64,000 bases of DNA from positions 72,494 to 136,493 of the forward strand of contig NZ_JAOQJF010000007.1 in assembly GCF_025567195.1 (NCBI RefSeq), read 5' to 3'. This document shows positions 8,281 to 16,392 of the stretch, one piece after another; positions within the stretch are counted from its first letter, which is position 1; every line of letters begins with the position of its first letter. A program made the position numbers and the translations under genes. This DNA is from Alitiscatomonas aceti. Its GTDB lineage: Bacteria; Bacillota; Clostridia; Lachnospirales; Lachnospiraceae. Under the pieces are notes generated by a model, which made no database searches, was not told the origin of the DNA, and saw nothing but the letters and a program-made list of their open reading frames with translations.

Positions 8281-9333
8281 TTATTCCACCCAGAGGCCGC
8301 TGGGATCCAGCCTGCAGCCGTCTATTACCGTATCTGCCGCCATGGACCCGTCACTGTTTAAGTAGTACCACTGGCCTGGAGAATCCATGATCCAGCCCAC
8401 GGCCATGGAGCCGTCCGGATTCAGATAATACCAGACGCCGTCCACCTTCTGCCACCCGGTGAGCATCACGCCCTCCGGATCCATCCGGTACCAGATCCCG
8501 TCTATCTGTCTCCAGCCGGTAGCCGCAGTTCCATTCTCATCGAAGTAGTACCACTGGTTCATGATCTTATACCACTGGTCCTTTACTACCTCACCGTCCG
8601 CGCCTTCATATTTCTTCCCATCCGTATAGGTTCTCCAACGGCCCTCCGTATCTCCCATATCGTCCAGAAGCTTTCCTGATGATGTAAGATATTCGCTGGA
8701 CTTCATATATTTCCTATCGGAATCGTCTTTAGCCATGGAACGGATTTCATAGTAATAGCTGCCCTCTTTTGTCATATATTCCGAAAGATCCTTTGACGTT
8801 CCTGTGGCAGTGATGTTCCGAACCAGATATCCGTCCCGGTAGAGACGGATCCCATAAGCCGTGGCATGATCTGCTTTCTTCCAGACTGCCTTCTGGGGAT
8901 TTTCCGCACTCCATCCGGCCTCCTCCGGGGAGTCCAGCTGGACCACCGGGTAATAGCTTGCCTTTATAATGGCCGTATCCCCGTCTCCCTTTGCAGAGGT
9001 CAGCCTGGCTCCGGAGATCTTGCAGGACTCCGCTCCATAGCTGGAGAGGAACTCCCGGCCACCGTCACTGGAGACCTCAATGACAGCCGTTACCTTCTTT
9101 CCAGGCTTCCACTGATCCGTATCCTTTTCCCAGGTAACGGAATCGATGGAGATCCCGGCGCTCACACAGGTGATCTCCGGCTCCACGATCACTCCCAGCT
9201 CATACTGATCCTCAAACCTCAGGTTCAGAGAGCGGACCGTTCCAGCCGCCAGCACCGGTACTGCCGCACAAAAGCAGAATACGCCGGCCAGCATAATGCT
9301 GGCCAGCCCTTTTATCCTAAATCCTTTTACCAT
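8281..9333 (-). CDS. Secreted choline-binding-repeat surface protein (paralogue 1)
   Basis: A 350-residue exported protein. Residues 1-30 form a signal peptide (GLASIMLAGVFCFCAAVPVLAA). Residues about 30-140 form a beta-rich domain I do not recognise, and about 145-220 a fibronectin-III-like stretch (LDSPEEAGW, WKKADHATAYGIRLYRDGY). The last 110 residues are tandem choline/cell-wall-binding repeats of about 20 residues, for example GWRQIDGIWYRMDPEGVML and GWQKVDGVWYYLNPDGSMA. Such repeats anchor proteins non-covalently to teichoic-acid choline. There is no hydrolase domain, so an adhesin or wall-structural role is possible but unproven. It lies 18 bases after its paralogue and is probably co-transcribed with it. 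Confidence 0.85.
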   Translation of the reverse strand: MVKGFRIKGLASIMLAGVFCFCAAVPVLAAGTVRSLNLRFEDQYELGVIVEPEITCVSAGISIDSVTWEKDTDQWKPGKKVTAVIEVSSDGGREFLSSYGAESCKISGARLTSAKGDGDTAIIKASYYPVVQLDSPEEAGWSAENPQKAVWKKADHATAYGIRLYRDGYLVRNITATGTSKDLSEYMTKEGSYYYEIRSMAKDDSDRKYMKSSEYLTSSGKLLDDMGDTEGRWRTYTDGKKYEGADGEVVKDQWYKIMNQWYYFDENGTAATGWRQIDGIWYRMDPEGVMLTGWQKVDGVWYYLNPDGSMAVGWIMDSPGQWYYLNSDGSMAADTVIDGCRLDPSGLWVE

Positions 9334-9351
9334 TAGTTGAAACCTCCTATT

Positions 9352-10617
9352 TTACGGCCGTTTCCACACGCCGTTCATATCCACATAAAAGCCGTCGATG
9401 ACCTCGTTGACCGCCTTATGGCCGTCGGGATAGAAGTAATAGATCTGGTCGTCGATGGTCTGCCAACCGGTCACCATGGCTCCGCTTCCATTCAGATAGT
9501 ACGCCTTATCGCCAAGCTGGATCCAGCCCACAGCCATGGCCCCGTCATCCTTCAGGAAGTACCAGACATTTTTATCCAGAAGCCAGCCGGTCCTCATGGC
9601 TCCGCTGGTATCCATATAATAGTAGATCCCGCTCCGGAGCTGCCAGCCGGTCAGCATATCGCCGTTGCCGTCAAACAGATACCAGACGCCGCTGATCTTT
9701 CCCCAGCTGTCACGGATGTAGGTCCCGTCGGGATACCGGAAACGCCACCGGCCATTTCTTTCGATCCAGCCCACCTGGTTTCCAACATTGTCCCAGCCGT
9801 CCCGGTCGTACCAGTCTTCCCAGTCGTTTTTATCATCCTTATCCTGGCCGGAGCCATCGGATACCTCATCCTCATCCACATAGAGCTCGTCAGAGGTCAC
9901 CCAGTCGCTTTTTTTCGCATATTTGGAAACCGAATCGTCTGCCGGCACGGCCCGTACACGGAAGGTATACGTTCCCTCAGAGGTCATATAGGGATAAAAA
10001 TTGTAGGAGGATGTGTGCAGGTCCGTCACCTTTTTCACGTTCTTGGAGCCCCGGTACAGATATACGTCGTAGGCCGCTCCCTCTACCTTCTCCCAGTCTG
10101 CATAACCGAATTTAGAGCTGGTGTATTTTCCGCTGCTCCAGTATACCTCTTCCGGCTCATCCAGGCTGCCTTCAGCAGGATCCGTCTTTACCGTCACCAG
10201 GAGCTTGCCGCTCCCCTGCCGTTTGGCACTGACAAAGTCTCCGTCCCTTACGGTCACCTTGGAGGAAGAATAGCTGGAGCTGAACCGGTAGTCGTTGAGC
10301 GTTTCCAGAGTGATCTTAATGGTGTAGGTACCGCCCAGCTCTGCCTCGTCTATCTTTGAGCCCCATTCTGCTGAAACGATCTCATATCTTTCGTTGCTTG
10401 GGATTTTTACCTCATAGCCCGTATCACCTGTATATCCATAATGAAGGGCTGGAAGATCCTCTCCGGGAACCGGAGCTACATCCAGGGTAATGCTGATGCT
10501 CTTTACATAATCCGTAGACGCAAGGGCCGTCTGGGCTCCCAGGGCTGTCATAAGAACTGCGGCAAAGAGCACTCCCATCCATTTTCTGATCCTCATATTT
10601 TTTAATGTCTGCTTCAT
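9352..10617 (-). CDS. Secreted choline-binding-repeat surface protein (paralogue 2)
   Basis: A 421-residue paralogue of the next gene with the same layout: signal peptide (MGVLFAAVLMTALGAQTALA), an unrecognised beta-rich N-terminal domain, a Fn3-like region (LDEPEEVYW, DWEKVEGAAYDVYLYRG), an acidic linker (DEDEVSDGSGQDKDDKND) around residue 255, then about seven cell-wall-binding repeats such as GWQLRSGIYYYMDTSGAMR. A GGGGGG-type ribosome site precedes the ATG. It is the first gene downstream of the rplQ terminator and has its own promoter. The two paralogues probably arose by local duplication followed by divergence. Confidence 0.86.
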   Translation of the reverse strand: MKQTLKNMRIRKWMGVLFAAVLMTALGAQTALASTDYVKSISITLDVAPVPGEDLPALHYGYTGDTGYEVKIPSNERYEIVSAEWGSKIDEAELGGTYTIKITLETLNDYRFSSSYSSSKVTVRDGDFVSAKRQGSGKLLVTVKTDPAEGSLDEPEEVYWSSGKYTSSKFGYADWEKVEGAAYDVYLYRGSKNVKKVTDLHTSSYNFYPYMTSEGTYTFRVRAVPADDSVSKYAKKSDWVTSDELYVDEDEVSDGSGQDKDDKNDWEDWYDRDGWDNVGNQVGWIERNGRWRFRYPDGTYIRDSWGKISGVWYLFDGNGDMLTGWQLRSGIYYYMDTSGAMRTGWLLDKNVWYFLKDDGAMAVGWIQLGDKAYYLNGSGAMVTGWQTIDDQIYYFYPDGHKAVNEVIDGFYVDMNGVWKRP

Positions 10618-10665
10618 GGTCGTCCCCCCTGTTCACTGGTTATCCTTTCCTTATTTTCTACAATC

Positions 10666-10695
10666 ATTATACCTTCCAGGGCCGTACTCCGTCAA
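10666..10695 (-). promoter_or_regulatory. Promoter of the choline-binding-protein pair
   Basis: Minus-strand -35 TTGACG (10690-10695) and -10 TATAAT (10666-10671) with an 18-bp spacer, about 50 bases upstream of the first paralogue and just after the rplQ terminator. Confidence 0.8.
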
Positions 10696-10743
10696 CTTAA
10701 GATATTCTTTCATTCCTGTGGCAAAAGTGTGAAAAATCGTGGC

Positions 10744-10795
10744 AAAAATAAGGCAGACGGCCTCCGGGAAGCATTTCCCAGTGAACGTCTGCCTT
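10744..10795 (-). terminator. Rho-independent terminator after rplQ
   Basis: A 10-bp perfect stem (10750-10759 with 10786-10795) encloses a smaller GGGAA/TTCCC stem and is followed on the minus strand by a T-rich run (10744-10749). It closes the rpmJ-to-rplQ transcription unit. Confidence 0.88.
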
Positions 10796-10818
10796 TGATG
10801 GTACGATATGAACTATGA

Positions 10819-11355
10819 TTAAACTAACTCAAGAAGAACTGCCATAGCGCCGTCGCCCTTACGCTGGCCGATCTTTACGATACGGGTATATCCACCGTTG
10901 CGGGAAACGTACTTGGGAGCGATCTCGTCGAATAACTTAGCCGGAAGATCAACCTTCTTTGTGTTTCTCTTTCTGCCTGCTGCAGCAGTCGGAACGTTTG
11001 TTACACCGTACAGAGTCTTTAACATCTGTCTTCTTGCGTGAAGTCTGGACGGCATATCCTTCTTGATCTCCTTCTCAACTTCGTCGTAAACGGTTACTTT
11101 CTTTCCGTCAACAACCTCTTTGACTCTCTTGCCGTCTTTGTCCTTGCGGGCAACCTTGGCTGTAACCTTTACAGTCTCGAAGTTATCTTTTTCCTTCACT
11201 GCCAGAGCGATGATGCCCTCAGCAATCTTCTTTACTTCTTTGGCTCTTGCCTCAGTGGTAACGATCTTTCCATGATATAAAAGATTTGTTACCTGGCTTC
11301 TTAACATAGCCTTTCTCTGATCAGAAGTTCTTCCAAGTTTTCTGTAACCTGCCAT
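10819..11355 (-). CDS. rplQ: 50S ribosomal protein L17 (long clostridial form)
   Basis: L17 lines the outer rim of the polypeptide exit tunnel. The N-terminus MAGYRKLGRTSDQRKAMLRS and the C-terminal NGGYTRIVKIGQRKGDGA are diagnostic. At 178 residues it is clearly longer than the roughly 115-130 of B. subtilis or E. coli L17. A charged insertion (about residues 60-105, including KDKDGKRVKEVVDGKKVT) sits in the middle. I start at the ATG with GGAGG 9 bases upstream; an upstream in-frame ATG lacks a site. Last gene of the alpha operon. Confidence 0.96.
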   Translation of the reverse strand: MAGYRKLGRTSDQRKAMLRSQVTNLLYHGKIVTTEARAKEVKKIAEGIIALAVKEKDNFETVKVTAKVARKDKDGKRVKEVVDGKKVTVYDEVEKEIKKDMPSRLHARRQMLKTLYGVTNVPTAAAGRKRNTKKVDLPAKLFDEIAPKYVSRNGGYTRIVKIGQRKGDGAMAVLLELV

Positions 11356-11490
11356 GATTTTAATCCTCCATTTGTGGGACAGCCATCCACGCATCTTCTG
11401 GTCTTACTGGACAGCCGCCGTATTTCCATAAATTGTCCTGCGCCGGGACGCGCATCTTTGGTCTTACCGCCCCAGTGCTGTTTCTAAGAA

Positions 11491-12453
11491 TTACTGCTCG
11501 TCGCTGGAATTGAGCTGTAAGCCCAGCTCCTTTAACTTTGCCAGTACCTCTTCCAGGGACTTTCTTCCAAGGTTTCTCACCTTCATCATGTCCTCGGAGG
11601 TACGGCTGCAGAGCTCTTCAACTGTGTTGATGCCTGCTCTCTTGAGACAGTTATAGGAACGAACGGAAAGCTCCAGCTCGTCAATGTTCATCTCAAGAAC
11701 TTTTTCTTTTTCATTATTCTCTTTCTCCACCATAACCTCTGCGGTCTTGGCATTTTCAGAAAGATCGATAAAGAGATTCAGATGCTCGCTTAAGACCTTC
11801 GCTGCAAGGCTCACGGCCTCATCCGGATCAAGCGTGCCGTTGGTGTAGATCTCCAGTGTCAGCTTGTCATAGTCTGTCATCTGACCCACACGGGTATTTT
11901 CAACAGCCATGTTGACACGCTCAACTGGTGTATAGATGGAATCCACGGCGATCACGCCGATGGGAAGGTCGTCGCTCTTGTTCTTATCAGCACTTACATA
12001 GCCGCGGCCGTTGGTGATGGTAAGCTCCATATAGAACTTACTGTCGGCTCCGCCGCTTAAGGTGGCGATGACCTGCTCCGGGTTTAAGATCTCGATGTCA
12101 GCGTCCGTCTGGATATCGGCGGCTGTGATGACACCCTCGCCCTCAAACTCGATGTAGGCGGTCTTCGGCTCGTTTGTATCGCTGTTATTCTTGATCGCTA
12201 AGCTCTTAACGTTCATGATGATCTCAGTCACATCTTCCTTGACACCGGAAATGGAACTGAACTCATGCAGAACTCCGTCGATTTTCACCTGGCTGACAGC
12301 AGAACCCGGTAAAGAAGAAAGCATGATTCTTCTCAGGGAGTTACCCAGAGTTGTACCGTAGCCCCTCTCCATCGGCTCTACGACAAACTTCCCGTATTTC
12401 TTATCTTCAGAAATTTCAGCAATCTCAATGTTTGGTTTCTCAAAATCGAACAC
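11491..12453 (-). CDS. rpoA: DNA-directed RNA polymerase subunit alpha
   Basis: The 320-residue alpha subunit. The N-terminal domain has FVVEPMERGYGTTLGNSLRRIML near residue 25, used for dimerisation and assembly. The C-terminal domain has the helix-hairpin-helix segment LELSVRSYNCLKRAGINTVEEL near residue 260, which binds UP-element DNA and activators. Normal family length. A terminator-like hairpin lies in the 159-bp gap between rpsD and this gene. Confidence 0.98.
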   Translation of the reverse strand: MFDFEKPNIEIAEISEDKKYGKFVVEPMERGYGTTLGNSLRRIMLSSLPGSAVSQVKIDGVLHEFSSISGVKEDVTEIIMNVKSLAIKNNSDTNEPKTAYIEFEGEGVITAADIQTDADIEILNPEQVIATLSGGADSKFYMELTITNGRGYVSADKNKSDDLPIGVIAVDSIYTPVERVNMAVENTRVGQMTDYDKLTLEIYTNGTLDPDEAVSLAAKVLSEHLNLFIDLSENAKTAEVMVEKENNEKEKVLEMNIDELELSVRSYNCLKRAGINTVEELCSRTSEDMMKVRNLGRKSLEEVLAKLKELGLQLNSSDEQ

Positions 12454-12486
12454 AAAAAGCCCCTCCTTTTGGGTATGCTTTGGCTC

Positions 12487-12511
12487 AAAAAAGGCCCGGA
12501 GGACCTTTTTT
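12487..12511 (-). terminator. Terminator-like hairpin between rpsD and rpoA
   Basis: Left arm A6-GG-C-CC (12487-12497) pairs with GG-A-CC-T6 (12501-12511), with one mismatch and a 3-base loop, so it has T-runs on either strand. A second GC-rich hairpin (GCCGC-TTC-GCGGC on the minus strand, near 12530-12543) lies just upstream. It sits inside the alpha operon, so partial termination or attenuation before rpoA is the likely effect. Confidence 0.6.
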
Positions 12512-12612
12512 TACATGCTGGGCAACAAAATGCCGCGAAGCGGCGGCCCACAGAAACCAGGCCCGTATAAAACAGGCCGGGCCCCGGCAGCTGCCGCTTC
12601 GGTGAATCATTT

Positions 12613-13206
12613 TTATTTGGAGTATAACTCTACGATGAGCATCTCATCAACCGGAACGTCGATCTCTTCTCTTGTGGGCAGAGCTTTCACTGTACCCTTT
12701 AAGTTCTCCTGGTCAACCTCTAACCAGGCCGGGATCAGACGGCCAGCAGTCACGTCAAGGATCATCTTGTATCTTGTGTCGCCTTTGTGCTTCTCTTTGA
12801 TTTCGATCACATCACCGGCTTTTACAAGATAAGACGGGATGTTTACGCACTTGCCGTTTACAAGAACGTGCTTGTGGTCAACGATCTGTCTTGTCTCTTT
12901 TCTTGTTCTGCCGAAGCCCATACGGAACAGAACGTTGTCAAGTCTGCTCTCTAACAGGATCATCAGGTTTTCACCAGTCTGTCCGTTTAAGCGCTCAGCT
13001 TTCTTGTAGTAGTTGCGGAAAGGCTTCTCAAGCACACCGTAAATGAATTTTGCTTTCTGCTTTTCTCTTAACTGAAGGCCGTACTCACTTACTTTCTTGT
13101 TGCCTTTTTTGGATTCTCTGTTGGATTTTTTATCTATTCCTAAATAAATGGGATCAAGACCAAGGGATCTGCATCTTTTAAGAACAGGAACTCTATCAAC
13201 TGCCAT
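12613..13206 (-). CDS. rpsD: 30S ribosomal protein S4
   Basis: S4 nucleates assembly of the 16S 5' domain. The 197 residues include an S4 RNA-binding domain around residues 90-150 (LESRLDNVLFRMGFGRTRKETRQ, then HKHVLVNGKCVNIPSYLVKAGD). The N-terminal zinc cysteines of some S4 proteins are absent, as in the common C-minus form. In Bacillus rpsD lies elsewhere; its place here between rpsK and rpoA is the usual clostridial layout. Confidence 0.97.
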   Translation of the reverse strand: MAVDRVPVLKRCRSLGLDPIYLGIDKKSNRESKKGNKKVSEYGLQLREKQKAKFIYGVLEKPFRNYYKKAERLNGQTGENLMILLESRLDNVLFRMGFGRTRKETRQIVDHKHVLVNGKCVNIPSYLVKAGDVIEIKEKHKGDTRYKMILDVTAGRLIPAWLEVDQENLKGTVKALPTREEIDVPVDEMLIVELYSK

Positions 13207-13221
13207 TGTTTTTCCTCCTAA

Positions 13222-13623
13222 TTAGACTCTTCTACGTTTGGGCGGGCGGCATCCGTTGTGCGGAACCGGTGTTACGTCCTTAATGCTTGTTACTTCCAGG
13301 CCACATGCCTGAAGGGCACGGATCGCAGCCTCACGGCCAGAGCCAGGTCCTTTTACCATAACGTCAACGGACTTTAAACCATGTACAAGAGCTGCCTTAG
13401 TTGCAGTTTCTGCAGCCATCTGTGCTGCATATGGAGTAGATTTCCTTGAACCTCTAAATCCCAGACCGCCTGCACTTGCCCAAGATAAAGCATTTCCCTG
13501 TGCATCTGTTAATGTCACGATTGTGTTGTTAAAAGATGACTGGATGTGCGCCTGTCCGCGTTCAACGTTTTTCTTAATACGCTTTTTTGTCACTTTCTTT
13601 GCAGTGGACACTTTTTTAGCCAT
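13222..13623 (-). CDS. rpsK: 30S ribosomal protein S11
   Basis: S11 forms part of the platform near the E site. The 133 residues show AHIQSSFNNTIVTLTDAQGN, SAGGLGFRGSRKSTPYAAQ and the C-terminal VTPVPHNGCRPPKRRRV, all diagnostic. A 91-base spacer separates it from rpsM upstream and 15 bases from rpsD downstream. Confidence 0.98.
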   Translation of the reverse strand: MAKKVSTAKKVTKKRIKKNVERGQAHIQSSFNNTIVTLTDAQGNALSWASAGGLGFRGSRKSTPYAAQMAAETATKAALVHGLKSVDVMVKGPGSGREAAIRALQACGLEVTSIKDVTPVPHNGCRPPKRRRV

Positions 13624-13714
13624 TTTAAACTAACCTACTTTCTCGAATATTGAACCCTGTTTCCTGTCTTTAAAACATGCAACGTGATTCATTTTCACCT
13701 ACTGGTTACAAAAC

Positions 13715-14083
13715 TTATTTCTTCTTGTTTGCTACTGTCTTTCTCGGACCCTTACAGGTTCTTGCGTTTGTCTTGGTCTTCTGACCACGGCACGGAAGGC
13801 TCTTTCTATGACGGATTCCGCGGTAGCAGCCGATCTCCTGCAGTCTCTTGATGTTTAAAGCTGTCTCACGACGTAAGTCACCCTCAACCACCTGGGTCTC
13901 TGCGATCACTGCTGCGATGTTCTTCACTTCGTCATCGGTTAAATCCTTGACACGGGTGTCCGGATTCACACCAGCCTCAGCAAGAATACGGTTTGCACTT
14001 GTTCTACCGATACCGTAGATATAAGTTAAGCCGATTTCGACACGTTTTTCTCTTGGTAAATCAACACCTGAAATACGAGCCAT
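13715..14083 (-). CDS. rpsM: 30S ribosomal protein S13
   Basis: S13 contacts the P-site tRNA and the L5 bridge. The 122 residues begin MARISGVDLPREKRVEIGLTY and contain IYGIGRTSANRILAEAGV and RGIRHRKSLPCRGQKTKTNAR. I chose the ATG at 14081-14083, which has GGAGG 8 bases upstream and gives the family N-terminus; an upstream in-frame start adds unrelated residues. Confidence 0.97.
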   Translation of the reverse strand: MARISGVDLPREKRVEIGLTYIYGIGRTSANRILAEAGVNPDTRVKDLTDDEVKNIAAVIAETQVVEGDLRRETALNIKRLQEIGCYRGIRHRKSLPCRGQKTKTNARTCKGPRKTVANKKK

Positions 14084-14192
14084 GAGTGTACCTCCATTTA
14101 ATTTAGTAGAAATAAAAATTTGCCGGCACGAACAACGCATCCTGGCGCGTCATGCCAAAGCCGCGCGAAAAAATACAGATGATCTGCGGCGA

Positions 14193-14306
14193 TCAACCCT
14201 GTCTTTGTTTGTGTTTAGGATTCTCACAGATTACTCTGATGCTGCCTTTTCTCTTGATAACCTTGCACTTTTCGCAAATCGGTTTTACTGATGATCTTAC
14301 TTTCAC
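14193..14306 (-). CDS. rpmJ: 50S ribosomal protein L36 (zinc-ribbon form)
   Basis: A 37-residue protein starting with GTG at 14304-14306 and reading MKVRSSVKPICEKCKVIKRK, then GSIRVICENPKHKQRQG. C11, C14, C27 and H32 are the zinc ligands of the C-plus form. An AGGAG site lies 6 bases upstream. It is the first gene of rpmJ-rpsM-rpsK-rpsD-rpoA-rplQ, with a separate promoter at 14465-14493, and its position after infA and before rpsM is standard. Confidence 0.95.
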   Translation of the reverse strand: MKVRSSVKPICEKCKVIKRKGSIRVICENPKHKQRQG

Positions 14307-14464
14307 AGTAATTCTCCTTTCCTTCGTAGTCCATTTCCTTCCGGCTCCAGATACACACCACATTCCGGAGGCCCTGGGATAACGGCATTACGGGTTGCAT
14401 ACCTGTATATAAAGCTCTCTAAAAAAGGGCATAATACAAGCGTTCCAACAAAGTTCGCTTGAGC

Positions 14465-14493
14465 ATTATACCATCTTTGTCCTGGAAAATCAA
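14465..14493 (-). promoter_or_regulatory. Promoter of the alpha-operon segment (rpmJ onward)
   Basis: Minus-strand -35 TTGATT (14488-14493), 17-bp spacer, perfect -10 TATAAT (14465-14470), just after infA. The leader is about 150 nt and begins with a CAAGCG/CGCTTG hairpin, followed about ten bases later by a run of six T residues (near 14425-14430), a possible early attenuator. Confidence 0.82.
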
Positions 14494-14514
14494 GTGTTTT
14501 TTTAAATTTTCAGC

Positions 14515-14733
14515 CTACTTGTCTCTCCAGATGATCCTGCCTTTGGAAAGATCGTAGGGGGACATTTCCAGAGTCACCTTATCTCCGGGAAGGATCCGGA
14601 TATAGTTCATGCGGAGCTTTCCGCTGATGGTGGCTAACACTTTGTGTCCGTTCTCCAGCTCTACCTGGAACATGGCATTGGGAAGCTTCTCAACAACAAC
14701 GCCCTCAATCTCGATCACATCTGCCTTAGACAT
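14515..14733 (-). CDS. infA: Translation initiation factor IF-1
   Basis: A 72-residue single S1/OB-fold protein that binds the 30S A site during initiation. MSKADVIEIEGVVVEKLPNA at the start and VLATISGKLRMNYIRILPGD in the centre are diagnostic. It follows the KOW gene by 33 bases and has an AGGAGG site. It is the last gene before the rpmJ promoter. Confidence 0.98.
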   Translation of the reverse strand: MSKADVIEIEGVVVEKLPNAMFQVELENGHKVLATISGKLRMNYIRILPGDKVTLEMSPYDLSKGRIIWRDK

Positions 14734-14766
14734 ATTTTCTTATTACCTCCTATATGACGGTTCGCC

Positions 14767-14928
14767 TTATTTTTTTATAACCTGAATGTGTTTCTTGTTC
14801 TTCCGCTGTATTTTTCCGTTTTCATCCGACAGGAAAACATATTCCCCGCAGTCTTCCTTTATGACGTATACCCGGCCCTTATCATTTCCGGCCAGGGACA
14901 CCGCCCTCCATCCGGCGAGCATTTCCAT
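14767..14928 (-). CDS. Small KOW-domain RNA-binding protein
   Basis: A 53-residue ORF between map and infA with a strong GGAGGGGG site 4 bases before its ATG. It reads MEMLAGWRAVSLAGNDKGRV, then YVIKEDCGEYVFLSDENGKI, and ends with a basic stretch rich in lysine. The G-N-D-K-G-R turn after a hydrophobic strand is KOW-like. Related short KOW proteins (L14e-like) occupy exactly this position in many clostridial spc operons. This copy is shorter than the roughly 90-residue versions. Its function is not established. Confidence 0.85.
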   Translation of the reverse strand: MEMLAGWRAVSLAGNDKGRVYVIKEDCGEYVFLSDENGKIQRKNKKHIQVIKK

Positions 14929-14951
14929 GGAACCCCCTCCAGTTTCTGCTA

Positions 14952-15701
14952 TTATAAGGACAGGATCTCCGGCTCGTCCTCTGTTATGAGAATGGTATTC
15001 TCATAATGGGCGGACAGGGAATGATCCTTGGTCACAACGGTCCAGTCATCGTCCATCCAGACCACCTCATAGGTCCCCATATTGATCATGGGCTCCACTG
15101 CCAGGGTCATGCCCGGCTGCAGCAGAAGTCCCTTGCGCTTCATGGCAAAATTGGGCACCTCCGGGTCCTCATGGAGATGGGTGCCGATGCCGTGGCCCAC
15201 CAGATCCCGGACCACACCGTAGCCAAAGCTCTCGGCGTAAGACTGGATCGCCGCAGAGATCTCTCCCAGGTGGCAGCCTGCCTTCGCAAACCGGATCCCC
15301 TCAAAAAAGCACTGCTTCGTTACATCCATCAGCTTCTGCGCTTCCGGAGATACCTGGCCTACGGCCCAGGTCCTGGCTGCGTCAGAATGATATCCCTTAT
15401 AGATCACGCCGGCGTCCAGACTGACGATATCCCCCTCCTTTAAGATCCTGTGACGGTTTGGGATCCCGTGGACCACCTCGTCGTTGACGGACACACAGAT
15501 GGAAGCCGGGTATCCGTTATAATTCTTAAAAGAAGGAATGCATCCGTGGCTGCGGATGATCTTCTCTCCCAGCCGGTCGATGTCCAGGGTGGACATTCCA
15601 GGCCGAAGGGCTGCATGAAGCTCCTCGTGGGTCTTTGCCAGGATCTCCCCGGCTTTTCTCATCAGTTCAATCTCTCTCGGCGATTTAATCGTTACTGCCA
15701 T
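14952..15701 (-). CDS. map: Methionine aminopeptidase, type I
   Basis: Removes the initiator methionine from nascent proteins. All metal ligands are visible: D in SLDAGV, D in HSDAART, H in GHGIGTHLHEDPEVPNF, E in AVEPMI and E in HYENTIL. The 249 residues match the type Ia catalytic core without an N-terminal extension. The start lies 4 bases after the adk stop, and the gene is part of secY-adk-map-KOW-infA. Confidence 0.97.
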   Translation of the reverse strand: MAVTIKSPREIELMRKAGEILAKTHEELHAALRPGMSTLDIDRLGEKIIRSHGCIPSFKNYNGYPASICVSVNDEVVHGIPNRHRILKEGDIVSLDAGVIYKGYHSDAARTWAVGQVSPEAQKLMDVTKQCFFEGIRFAKAGCHLGEISAAIQSYAESFGYGVVRDLVGHGIGTHLHEDPEVPNFAMKRKGLLLQPGMTLAVEPMINMGTYEVVWMDDDWTVVTKDHSLSAHYENTILITEDEPEILSL

Positions 15702-15705
15702 TTTC

Positions 15706-16350
15706 TTAAGCTCCTAAAGTCTTCGTGATATCCAGAAAAACCTTCTCCATATCCTGCGTTCCGTCCACGGTGCACAGGACATTTTCCCTTCTGTAATAAT
15801 CGATCAGCGGCTTCGTCTGTTCGTGGTAAACAAGGAGACGCTGTTTTACGGTCTCCGGCTTGTCATCCTCTCTCAGCACAAGGCTGGCTCCGCATTTGTC
15901 GCAGATCCCCTCCTTCGCCGGCTTCGCATATACAGTATGGTACGTGGCTCCGCATGTAAGGCATGCGCGGCGGCCGGACATCCGTGCGATGATGCTTTCA
16001 TCGGGAACATCCACATCAACGGCATGATCGATGGACGTTCCGCGGGCCTTTAAGGCCTCCGTAAGGCTCTCTGCCTGGGGAATGGTCCTGGGGAATCCAT
16101 CCAGGATATAACCGTTCTTACAGTCCTCCTGGCTGATCCTGTCCATGACCAGATCCACTGTCACGTCATCCGGTACCAGGAGTCCCTTATCGATATAAGC
16201 CTTTGCTTTTATGCCCAGCTCAGTTCCCGCCTTGATGTTCGCCCGGAAGATGTCCCCGGTAGAGATATGCGGGATCCCGTATTTTTTCGAGATCCGCTCT
16301 GCCTGGGTCCCTTTTCCAGCGCCAGGGGCGCCTAACATAATTATTTTCAT
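15706..16350 (-). CDS. adk: Adenylate kinase (zinc-LID form)
   Basis: Converts AMP and ATP to two ADP. The 214 residues show the P-loop GAPGAGKGTQA at 7-17, the AMP-binding HISTGDIFR, GFPRTIPQAE, and a LID with four cysteines (CLTCG and CDKCG, near residues 130-153) that binds zinc, as in Gram-positive long-form enzymes. An AGGAGG site precedes the ATG. A terminator-like hairpin lies between secY and this gene. Confidence 0.98.
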   Translation of the reverse strand: MKIIMLGAPGAGKGTQAERISKKYGIPHISTGDIFRANIKAGTELGIKAKAYIDKGLLVPDDVTVDLVMDRISQEDCKNGYILDGFPRTIPQAESLTEALKARGTSIDHAVDVDVPDESIIARMSGRRACLTCGATYHTVYAKPAKEGICDKCGASLVLREDDKPETVKQRLLVYHEQTKPLIDYYRRENVLCTVDGTQDMEKVFLDITKTLGA

Positions 16351-16392
16351 GCTCTTTCCTCCTGAACTTCACGATCAAGAAACACATTATCT

